Below are positions 12,701 to 24,700 of a stretch of DNA of 64,000 nucleotides, one piece after another; the stretch's first letter is position 1, and every line of letters starts with the position of its first letter. This DNA is from Ahaetulla prasina (taxonomy: Eukaryota; Chordata; Lepidosauria; Squamata; Colubridae), in NCBI RefSeq assembly GCF_028640845.1, contig NC_080542.1:150256179-150320178 (forward strand), given 5' to 3'. The notes below the pieces were generated by a model. It searched no databases. It saw nothing but the letters and a program-made list of their open reading frames with translations, and had not been told where the DNA came from. The position numbers and the translations under genes are program-made.

Positions 12701-15700
12701 CTAAAGCCCCTGAGAAAAAAGGGGTTTGAAGGGTTAAGTTCCCTCCAGCAACCCGAAGAGCTCCAGATCCGAGGATTCTTCTGCTTGGGCGGAACCAATC
12801 ACCACGACCAAACGCCGAGATTTATTTTGGACAATAAAGGATTATACCGGACAGAACGAAAGTGGGAGAACTTTATGCAAGTAGCCAAGCCGATTCCCCG
12901 ATACTTTGTAACAAGTTTGAAAACAGCAAGAAAATGGAGGCGAATTGTTAACAAGCTAACAAGTGGAAAGCGAAAGTGATACTTTCAGCGTTTGTCTGCA
13001 GTTGGTAATTTGCATGTTACTTGCTGCTTTAACTCTTTAACTCTTTGCTGCCTAGAATCTAGGAGAGATTTTCTTTTTAAATATTGCTTTAAAAAAGCTT
13101 TAAAGGACTGTGTTTCCCAGAGGTTAAGAAGATTTAAACTGAATATTAAGTTGGAAATAAATAAATAATTTTATAGAAGATGGCAGCCAAACAATTAAAG
13201 TCTACTGTAACAAAGGGCTCTGGAATCTCCTCAGCTGGTGCCTCTCCAGCTCATACAGTGGAGACTAGAACATTGAACTTAGAGGCGGTACAAGAGAATT
13301 TAAAAGACTTTATGCAAGAAAAATTTAAAGTAATAACTGAGGAGATGTTGGAAATGAAAGAGCAGATATCAGAAATTCAAGTGGGAAATAAAGAAGTTAA
13401 GGAAGGATTTGTAATTGCAGTACAAAGTTTGGCAAATAATGTGATTTTATTGGAAGGGGAGGTTGAAGAAATTAAGCAACATAATTCAAAATTAGATAAT
13501 AAAATGGCTGAATTTCAAAGTAAAATGGAAAAACAGATGATGAAATAGTTTTGATACAATACAGAAATATGGAATTTGCTCTAAGAATTGTGGTCTGAAA
13601 GAGAATAAAGAAGAGGATTTAAGGAAATTTTTCTGAAGTATTTGCTGAGATATTAGCAGCTCGTCCAGCAGATGTGGCTTATCAAATTGATAAAATATAT
13701 CGTGTGAATTCTTGGATAGCAAGGCAAAAAAGTTGCCAAGGGATGTTGTTATTTATTTTACAAATAGAACAGTGAGAAATCAGATTTTGCAAGCCTCATA
13801 TAAGGGGAGAAGATTCAGATTGCTGGTCAGGATATTTTAATATTAAAGGAAATTCCACCAAAATGTTAAGGGCTAGAAAGGAATTTGCCTTCCTGGTGAA
13901 TGAACTTAAAAACGTCAGATTGAATATAGATGGGATATTCCAACTGGTATAATAGTATATTATGCAGGAAAGTACATCGCCTCAATACAGTTGGAAAAGC
14001 GAGAGAATTTTATGTTGAGGCATTAAAGTTGGAAGTCTTTCTCCACTGGATGTTAGAAGAAAGGAGACTGAAGTGAAGGAAAGAGAAGTGAAGCAGGTTC
14101 AAGAACAGATTGCGATGGAAGAAGATTTATTACAAGTGTTGGAAATACCTATGACGGGTCCAGATTCAAAAGAACAAAGGCTGACAAGAGCTGCTGCTAA
14201 ACGCAAGGAACAAGAGATGAAGGCACAACAACAACTGGCAACTACTACAACGGAAACAGTGGGAGGAGCAAGGCCTAAAGCAAAATGTGATTTATGCTAG
14301 TGTTCCAAAAGTTTCCTTTGGCCGATAATGGCAATTAAACTATTATCTTGGAATGTTAATGGTTTGAATTCACCAGAAGAGAAGGAAAGTATTTCATTAT
14401 TTGAAACAATTTAAAATGACATTACTTGTTTACAAGAAACACATATTAGATCTTTAGACCAGAAATATTTGATAAATTCAAAACTGGGAGTACATTTTGT
14501 TGCCTCCTCTTTGGAGAAAAAAAATGGTTTAGTTATATATATAAAGAAGGATATATCAGCAAAATTAATTGAGGTGGATAAGCAAGGAAGATACATTGCT
14601 ATTGAACTCTTGTTGGAGGGAAAGAAGACATTATTAATAGGAGTTTATGCTCCGAATCAACAACAAGAAATTTTTTTCAAGTTTTTACATAAAAGAATAG
14701 TATTTTGGGATTATAAATCATATATATTAATGGGTGATTGGAATGGTGTGTTGGATACTCAAAAAGACAAAAAAAGCTTAAGGAAGATATCAAGCCGGCG
14801 AAATTACCAAAGGCTTTTTGAAATGATGGAGGACTTGGAATTAAGAGATATTTGGAGAGAACATAATACAGAAGAGAGGGATTTTACCTTCTTTTCTGAT
14901 AGGCACCAATCATTTTCGAGGATTGATTTTATTTTGATTACTAATGATTTGTATTCTAGAGTGAAGAAGACGAAGATTTGTTCAAGAACTTTATCTGATC
15001 ATAGTCCAGTTTGGATTGAATTTGATCGGAAAAGGAGGCTAGGAGATCATGGAGGTTGAATGAGAATTTGTTTAAATATGAACAAAATGTAAATGAATGT
15101 AAAAACAAATGAAAGAATTTTTATTATGAATATGAAAAAGAGACATCTATAGAGATGATTTGGGACTCCAGTAAGGCTTATATGAGAGGAAATCTTATAC
15201 AAATGAATATTAAATACAAAAATAAATTGCAGAAAAGAAAAAGGAACTGGAAGAGGAAATTAAAAGAAAGAACAATTATTGATAAATAGCCCAGGAAATA
15301 GTAAAATAAAAGAATCAATAAATATATTGAGAGGTCAGTTTAATATGTTGATGGCAGATCAAGTAGCAATTAATTTACAATATGTAAAACATAATCGTTT
15401 AATAATGCCAATAAGCCAGGAAGATGGCTTGCCTATTTAATAAGGAAAAACAGAAATCACGAGCGATTGATAAATAGAATATAGGGTAAGGAAGTTTATC
15501 AAAAGAACTTGATTAAAAAGCATTTTAGAGTATTATAGTAAGTTATATTCTAGGGATATGGTTGATGATACAGAGATAGAAAGATATTTACAACAACAAA
15601 ATATTTGTGAGCTTACAGAAAATCAAAGAGAAGAATTGAATCAATTAATTACTTCAGAGGAAATTTTCTTAGCAATTAAACAACTTAAAATCGGTAAAGC

Positions 15701-18700
15701 ACCAGGAACAGATGGTTTAACAGCTGTTTATTATAAAATTTACAAAATGAGATGGTTGAACCACTTAAAGAGTTATTTAATAAAATTCAAATGGGAGGAG
15801 ATGTTCCCCCTTCATGGAGGACAGCCTTTATTTCGTTAATACCGAAGGAAGATCGAGATGGTATTAAAGCAGAGAATTATAGGCCTATATCACTTTTAAA
15901 TACTGATTACAAGATATTTACCAAGATATTGGCTAATAGATTAATGCCAGTGATGAATCAAATAATTCATAATGATCAGTCAGGATTTATTAAGGGTAGG
16001 CAGATGAGATATAATGTGAGGCAAATCGTAAATTTACTTGAATATTTGGAGCGAAACAACCAAGTATCAGCGGCATTCCTTTTTTTGGATGCTGAAAAAG
16101 CTTTTGATAGATTGGATTGGCAGTTTTTGTTTAAAGTAATAGAAAAAATGCAATTTGGGGATTATTTTATTTGTGCAATTAAAGCAATATATCAGAAGCA
16201 AACAGCACAAATAATAGTAAATGGTGGGTTAACAGAAACTTTTAAAATTGAGAAAGGGACGAGACAGGGATGTCCCTTGTCCCCATTACTTTTTATTTTA
16301 ACTTTAGAAATTCTTCTGAATAACATACGTGGTTCCGATCGAATAAAGGGAATTAGAGTTAAACATCAAGATTATAGATTAAGAGCTTTTGCAGATGACC
16401 TGGTTGTTACTGTATCTCAACCAATATACTCAGTAACTGGTTTAAAAGATATAATTGGTCAGTATGGTAAAGTATCTGGATTTAAGGTGAATCAGCAAAA
16501 GACAAAGATGATAACTAAAAATATGAATATACAACAAAAAGAAGAGTTAGAAAGAACTTCAGGTTTTGAAATCGTTAAAAAGGTTAAATATTTAGGAATA
16601 TATATTACAGCTTCAAATGTTAAATTATACAAAAATAATTATGAGGTATTGTGGCAGAAGGTATGGAAAGAAATGGAGAGTTGGAAGAAGTTACAACTAT
16701 CTTTGCTGGGAAGAATAGCGGCTATAAAAATGAATGTTTTGCCCAGGTTTTTGTTTTTGTTTCAAATGATACCGGTGTTTAAGAATGATATTAAATTACA
16801 GGAATGGCAAAAGGGATTAGTAAATTTGTATGGATGGGCAAAAACCAAGAATAAAATTAAAAGTAATGCAGGATATAAGGAAAGGGGGTCTTAAAATGCC
16901 TAATTTAAAATTGTATTATGAAGCAGTTGTTTTATCATTAATTACTGATTGGATTAATTTAACTGAGGAAAGAGTTCTGAATATAGAAGGTTATGGTTTG
17001 TTATATGGGTGGCATGCCTATTTATTATATGATAAGAAAGTTGATAAAATATTTAAAAATAATATAATTAGAAATGCATTATTGAGGGTTTGGAGGAAAT
17101 ATCAATACAAATTAGATGGAAAGATTCCAATATGGGCAAACCGAGACACATGATAGAAAATATAAATATATATCAAAAGATGGAGGTAGTTACTTATAAA
17201 GAACTTCTTTGTATGGAAAAGGGGAGTTACAATTAAAATCTAGAGAAAAGATGGGGAAGAAGGAAAAATTATACATGGTTCCAATATGGACAACTACAAG
17301 CTAGATGGAAATTAGATCAAAAATAGGTGTTAAGCAAATTGAGGATAATTTGTTAAAACAAATGAGAGATCAAGGTCAACAGCATATTAAGAGGTTGTAT
17401 AATGTATTAGTAGAAATAGATTCAGAGACTGATTTGGTTAAGGATTGTATGATTAAGTGGGCACAAAATTTTCAGCAACCAATAATGTTGGAAACTTGGG
17501 AAAGAATTTGGGTGAGGAATGTTAAATTTACACAAGCGCAAAATATGAGAGAAAATTTTATAAGATGTTTTATAGATGGCATTTAGACCCCAAAAATTGT
17601 CATGTATGTATCCTAATGTACAGGCTAAATGCTGGAGATGTGATTGTGAAGATGCTACTTATTATCATATATGGTGGACTTGCAAAAAGTTAAAGCATTT
17701 TGGATTAAAGTATGGTGGATCATGCAGAATATTTTGAAAAGAAGATTAAGTTTACCCGCAGTTCTTTTTACTAGGAATAATTATGGATTGTACAGCTATA
17801 GAGACTAAATTGATTCTGAACTTAATAACAGCCGCAAGACTTTTGATTGCTCAATATTGGAAGAAAGAAGAATTACCTACAATTGAAGAATGGACTCTTA
17901 AAGTATCAAATCTGGCAGAAATGGCAAAATCTCTGCTTACTTGAAAGACTATACACAAGAAAAATATATTTTAGAATGGAAAATGTGGATTGATTATATT
18001 CAAAATAAGTATCAGATAAAAAATATCAAATAGCATATGAGTAAATTTAGGAAATAATTTGTATTAGATATATTTTTGAAGGAGAGGGAATTGAGAGTGT
18101 GAATAAGCGTGAGAGACTAGAGATTATAATTTAGGAATTATTTTAGATTATGATTGTTAGTTTTGATACCCTGCATTTTGTTCTGGGAAGTCGGGGTGGG
18201 GGGTGGGGGGTAAAGGGGAAGGGAATTGGGGGGTTGAGGTTAGTGATGGAGTGATGGTTAATGTACAGGGATTATTGAAGACGTATAAATATAATTAAAG
18301 TAGGGTCGGGTCTGACCAGTTGCCATTTTAGAACGGTGGGGAGGGAAAAAAGAGAGAGTAGGAGGTAGGAAAGAGGAGAAGAGGAAGGAAGAGGGGTAGA
18401 AGAGGGAGAAGAGTGTAGGGTGGAGGGAGGAGAGGAGGTAGATAAGAGAAGGAGAGGAAGGTTTGGAAAGTAAAAGAAGGTAGAAGAGGGAAGAAGGTTA
18501 AAAAGGGGGGTGGTGACTGGGCAGGCCCGACTAATTGTATATAACTGTACATTGGATGAATTATTTGATAAGATTGTAAAAATAAAACTTTTTTTTATAA
18601 AAAAAAAACAAAACAAACACTACCAGGCCCCGGGCTAATCACCATTGTGCCACACGACTGGCTGGCCAGTGCGTAGTCCCTGCGCATGCACAACACGCAC

Positions 18701-21700
18701 GAGTGTCGTCTTGGGCACTCACAGCCACACACTAGCTTCATCATGGGTGCGCGCAGCCCCACTCATGTGAGCCTCAACACCAATGTTGCGGGGGTTCATG
18801 CGCACACATACACATGAACTTGGCCCCTACCACTAAATCATCCCCCTTCCCCCTGCTCCAGGCTGCCAACCCAAAAAGGTTGGGGAACTCTGATTTAGAG
18901 ATAGTCCTTGACTTACTTCGTTTAGTGACTGTTCAAAGTTACAACAGCACTGAAAAAAATGACTTAGAACCTTTGCAGCATCCCCATGGCCATGTAATGA
19001 AAATTCAGATGCCTGGCCACCGGTTCATATTTATGACCTTTGCTGTGTCTCGAGGTCAGGCGACCTTCTGACAAGTGAGGTCCAGTGGGGAAGCCAGATT
19101 CACTTATCAACCAGGTTACTAGCTTAGCAACTGCAGCAGTTCACTTAAGCACTGAGGCAAGAAAGGTCGCAAAACTCACTTAACAACAGAAACGTTGGGC
19201 TCAGTTATGGTCGTAAGTCTAGGACTACCTGTATATAGCTGCCCACATAGAAGACCTTCATCTAAAACAGGCTGGACACAGAGTCTATCCCGAAACATTC
19301 TAGATGCCATCCCAACTGTGCCCTGGGAGGCGTCCAACCCAGCCGACGCAACGGAGCTTCTACTCACTGTTCAGGGCCACGTTGGAGAGACCCTGGAAGA
19401 AGGCAATGCCCAGACCCAGGTTCATGTTGAGGCGGCAGGAAATGTCCACTTCAGTTGCATATTCTCTGCGAGGAAAAAAAACAGGGAAATTGAAAACTCT
19501 GGCAGGGTCACAGCACAGCCTGTGCCAGGGGTGCCCAATTTTGGCAACGTTTAAGATCTGTGGACTTCAATTCCCAGAATTCCCCAGCCAGCAAGGGTTT
19601 ACCAGAATGGATAGGACAAGGACAAGAACAAATGTAGATAGACTACCACATTTTTCGGAGTAGAAGATGCACCTTATTTTTGGGGGAGGAAAATAAGAAA
19701 AAAGGTGATTGGCAGGTGGATCAGCCTCCCGGAATACCCCCAATCACCTGTTCCCAGAGGTGAATTTTAGCAACAGATTCCTTGGTTGTGAGCTCTGTGC
19801 CTTGCTTTTTTTTCTGCCTCTGAAAGCCTCCAAAACAGAGCTTCAGAAAAAAAGCCTCTGAAGCTCTGTTTGGGGGCTTCTTTTCTGAAGCTTTGTTTTT
19901 GATGCTTTTTTCAGTCTCTGAAACCTCCATTTGAAAAGCTGGGCGGGACTACATTCGGAGTATAAGATGCATCCAGATTTTCACCCTCTTTTTTGGGGGG
20001 GAAAGGTGCGTCTTAAACTCTAAAAAATATGGTACTTAACTGCATTTGTTGATAGGGTAACTTTATTAGTAGATGGTGGGTGTGCAGTGAACATAATATA
20101 TCACATTTTTTGATAGGGAAACTTCATTAATAGATTGTGGTATGCAGTAAATGTAATATATCTTGACTTCAACAGAGTGAAAAAAATTGCTGGCTGGGGA
20201 ATTCTGGGAGTTGAAATCCACAAGTCTTAAAGTTAAAAGTCTTAAAAGGGTCCTTAGAGAGAGCGGAGCATGGAGGGATCTCCTTTGCGGTACTCACTGG
20301 ACCTCTTTGGGTTCCATGGCAAAGGCCCGCACCGTCCGGACGTTCGCCAGGGCCTCGTCTGCCACAGCTGTGGCCTTAGACACCTGCGAAGAAGGAAGGA
20401 AGATCACTTGGTGACTGGCTTGAGCGTGGGAATTGGCTACAGCCAGAGAGAACACAGCTACGACAAAAATATAGGTAGTTCTCGATTTATAACAGTTCAT
20501 TTAGTGACCACTCAAAGTTATGAGACGGTCCCGAAAAATGTGCCTTAGGACCATTTTTTTCACACGACTTTTGCACCATCCCTGTGATCAGAATTCGGAT
20601 GCTTGGCAACTGGCTAATATTTACAACAGTCGCCGTGTCCTGGCGTCATGTGATCCCCTTTTGTGGCATCTCTGATGACAAAGAAGCCAGATTCACTTAA
20701 CCAATCGCATTACTAACTTCACAGCAGCAGGGATTCCCTTAATCATTGTAGCAACAAAGTTTGTAAAATGGGCCAAGACTCACTTCACAAACGTCTGACT
20801 TAACAACAGAAAAGTGGGGTTTAAGTCGAGGACTACCTGTATATGCAGAACTTAACCAAAAGGAGGAGTAGGAAAAGTGAGGGTTGTGTCGAAACAGAAC
20901 GGACGAGATCACAAGTTAACATAATAACGTCATATTATTGATAGGGAAACTCTTAGTAGATGGTAGGTATGCAGTGAACAAAATATATCTTGAAAATATT
21001 TCTGGCTGGGGAATTGTGGGAGTTGAAGCTCATTCAGTTGAATGGCTTGAAGGTCACGCTCATTCCCTACCTGTTCTTGGGCTTTGCGGGAGAGCCTCCG
21101 AAGGGAGGTGCCGAGAAAGGTCCCGATGCCCACCAAGAAGGGCATCACCACCACAAGCAGCCCAGTCAGCTTAGGGGAAATCAGGTAAAGAGAAACGAAA
21201 CAGCCCACGGTTTGAGTGAGGCTGCGGAGACCCTGCAAGGTTGGGGGGGGGGGGGTATGTGGAGAGAGAGACAACGGCATGAAAAGAGACGCTCTGTTAG
21301 AGGGAAGGGAACCTCCCCAAGCCTGTTTGTGTGAGAGGGCCTTAAATCACAGCGGGATTGCCCCCACCCCTCCTGACCCTTCTGCCCTCCCCCCCCCATG
21401 AGCCAAACCTGAGAGATGACCAGCTTGAAGGAAGATTTGAATTCCTGGATGTCGGCGGTCAGGCGATTCACCAGATGCCCCGTCTGATTGGCATCAAAGA
21501 AGGCTATATCTTCTCTTGGGGAAGGAGAGAACCAGGGTTACAGGGCCTCCAAGGTCCCTTCCAACTCTGTGGTTCTGACAGGGTCTCCTGCTCAAGCAGG
21601 GATTGGACCAAATGACCTCCAAGGTCCCTTCTAACTCTATCCTTCTATCATTCCGTAAGGGTCTCCTGCTCAAGCAGGGGGTTGGACTAGAAGGCCTCCA

Positions 21701-24700
21701 AGGATCCTGCCATTATTCTATGATTCCATCAGGGCTTCCTGCTCAAGCTAGTCCAAGAGGTTGGACTAAGCCTCCAAAGTCCCTTCCAGATTCTGATTCA
21801 ATGTACAGTCCCCTTTGGACCTGGCCACCCATTTCCACGGCCGTTACCGGAGGAAGGACGAGAAGAGCTGCTTCCGCATACTGCCGGCTACTTTCTCCCC
21901 GATCCAGGACAGCAACAGGATGTACCCAAAGGTTAACGCACCCTGAGGCCACAAAAAAAAAAAAAGTTATGTGTCGCCATCCGGAGTTGTGCACTGATGG
22001 GGTGGGGTAGATTTTGGGGGATTTAGACCAAAATAGAATCCGGCCCAGGGATGAAAAGGAGGAGGAAGATCACCTGAAGGCCGTAGATGGTCAGCAGGCG
22101 CAGAGCCGGCTCCCGCACCATGCGCAGGTAATCACCCACCCGCATGTGCTTGGCCACCACGTTCACCATCTGGCCCAGCAGCAACGGGATGTGGATGTTG
22201 AGCATGGCTGCCCCGAAAGCAAACTGGAGGGCAGGAAACAGAAAGACTTGGAAAAACGCACCACCGGGGGTTTAGAGAAACTTGTGGGGTTCTTTTTTTT
22301 TTTTTTAATTTGCATTTATATCCCGCCCTTCTCCGAAGACTCAGGGCGGCTTACATTGTGTTAAGCAATAATCTTCATCCATTTGTATATTATATACAAA
22401 GTCAACTTTTATTGCCCCCAACAATCTGGGTCCTCATTTTACCTACCTTATAAAGGATGGAAGGCTGAGTCAACCTTGGGCCTGGTGGGACTTGCAGTAA
22501 TTGCAAGCAGCTGTGTTAATAACAGACAGACTTAGTCTACTGAGCCACCAGAGGTTCAGGAGGATTGCTGGAAGGGGAGCTGGCAGTGTGCAGCAGCACT
22601 TATGCTCCTTGGTCTTCTTTCCTGCCTTCATTCTCCCATTCCTTCCATCTTCCTTCTTTCTAACCCTAACCCTTCCTTTCTGTTCTTCTCCCATTTTTTC
22701 CCATCGTCCTTCTTTCTCCTCCCTTCCTCCCTCCTTCCTTCTCTCATTCCTTCAATTCCTTCTTCTCCTACCTTCCTTCTCTCATTCTTTTCATCTTCCT
22801 TTTTTCTCCCCCTTTACTTCTTCCATTCCTTTCTCTTTCCTTCTTCTTTCAATCTTCCTTTCTTCTCTCTTCCTTCCCACATTCCTTTTCTCCTTCCTTT
22901 TCCCCTTCCTTCCATTTTCTTCTCTCCTTCCTTCCTTCTTTCTCCTTTCCTTTCCTCTCCCATTCTTTCCATCGTCTTTCTTTCCCCTTCCTTCCTTCTC
23001 CTCTAAGATCCTGTCCAACTCTATTCTAATTGAATTTCCTTCCCACCTAAGAGTCCTTCTGAGTGACAGGCTATGCTGGCTTGCCTCCATCCCCCACCCC
23101 CCGCTCTTAACCACGGGGCAAAGACCCTCACCACGATGGCCGCCGTCACTGCCAGTAGCTGAGGGCGCAAGAATTTCCAAAACATGGCCCAGTTGAAATC
23201 CGGCTCTTTTTCCCCAGGCATGCAGATCGTTTCCACTTTGGGCGCTTCTTGACAGAAGACCCTCTTGCTGAAGCCAGCCCCCAGCCCCACCAAAGCCGGC
23301 CCCGCCCACAAGGCTGCCATCCGGCCCAGCGGGACCAGGTGGCGAGGCAAGACCAACAGGACGGCCGGGGAGAGCTTGGGGGCACTGCGGGGAACCCGGC
23401 GGAAGCAGGACTGCCTGGCATGGCTTCCCGAGTGCCTGCGAGAAGGAGAAAGGGAAGACACACACAATCACATACACAAGTTGTGAAAAAGGACGGGCAC
23501 AGCCTGCCAGTCTCAAGAGAGATGGCTTGCAAGGGATGCCTGCCTGCCTGCCTGCCCACCCTCTGGTTCCTGGGCATCCCACTCGCCCAGGGATACCCCC
23601 CAAACCAAGCTTCCCACCCTCAATCCACAATGGGGGCAGGTAAGAGGTAGCAAGAGCCTCTCTCTCTGAAGGAGTCAAAGCATTCTACCCAGAGGGGTCC
23701 TTGGTGTGGAGTTTTCTGGTTTTCTTTCTTTGTTGTTTCGTGACCCAAATTAAGAAGGCGGCAGAGGAAAAGAAGTACTGTGGGGTTTCAAGAGAAGGAT
23801 TGTGCTGACATTTCATGACCTAGATAGGTAACATCATCAGTGCTGGAAGGGAGAGGAGGAGGAGGAGAAGGAAGGTGGGGTCCTTAGTGCTTTCTGAGCA
23901 GGATGGTTTTCTTGCAGACATTTCATGACTTAAGTAGGGAACAACATCAGTGCTAGAAAGGGGGGGGGGAAGGAGGAGGAAGAGGAGTAGGGAGGAAAAA
24001 GACCAGGATGTCCTTGATGCTCTTTGAAGTTAGTGGGTTTTCTTGCTGACGTTTCATGACCAAACTAGGAAACAGAATCAGTCTGGAAAGTAGGGAGGTG
24101 GGAGGAAGAGGAAGAAAAGGAACAGGAAGATAATGTTGCCCAGTTTGGGGAATGAAACGTCTGCAAGAGAACAACAAAGCTCAGGGAGCACCAAGGAGCC
24201 CACAGTGTTCCTTCTCCTCCTCTTTGTAAACCCCTCTCCCTTCCAACACTGACGACGTTCCCTAGTAGGGCAATGAGAGGTCTGCAAGACAACCACACAG
24301 CTCAGGGAGCATCAAGGACCCCACAATCCTCCTGCTTCTCCTTGCAAATCCAACTTCTTCTAGCACTGATGATGTTCCCTAGCTGGGTCATGAAACGTTT
24401 CCAAGGAAACACCCAGCTCAGAGATTGTTGATTTAAGTAGGCTAATCTCCAAAGTGCAGCATTAGCTCAGTGTCTTCTCTGTCTTACTTGAAAACAAGCA
24501 CCACCCTAGTCTAGAAGTGTGACCTAGGACTGACAAGAGTTGGAAGGGATCTTGGAGGTCTTCTAGCCCAACCCCCTGCTCCAGCAGGAGACCCTTACAG
24601 AATTGTAGAATCACAGAAAGGACCTTGGAGGTCATCTTGTCTCACCCCTTACTCACTAAGCACGCTTTGAGACTCATTTGAGACTCTGGGCGGTTTAAGG

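Larger units (their letters stand above)
12628..18614 (+). mobile_element. Near-full-length L1 retrotransposon, inactive
   Basis: 5' UTR about 12628-13179, ORF1 from 13180, ORF2 from 14328, purine-rich 3' UTR and A tail. A 17-bp duplication AAACACTACCAGGCCCC flanks it (12611-12627 and 18615-18631). Both reading frames carry frameshifts and stops. It shares its 3' half with the truncated copy at 4.3-5.5 kb. Confidence 0.93.
12493..18892. mobile_element. hAT-type element split by later insertions (nested), ABCB8 intron 8
   Basis: Left end CAGGAGTCCACAACCT and right end AGGTTGGGGAACTCTG are inverted repeats. The 8-bp duplication ATTTAGAG flanks both (12485-12492 and 18893-18900). A SINE-like tail (12518-12600) and a full L1 lie inside. 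Confidence 0.8.

Noticed and set aside
22501..23196. 231-codon plus-strand frame
   Set aside because: Low-complexity pyrimidine repeat in ABCB8 intron 2, with no domain.
23806..24402. CRISPR-like array
   Set aside because: The repeats are in both orientations, vary in spacing and are imperfect, and the genome is a vertebrate's.
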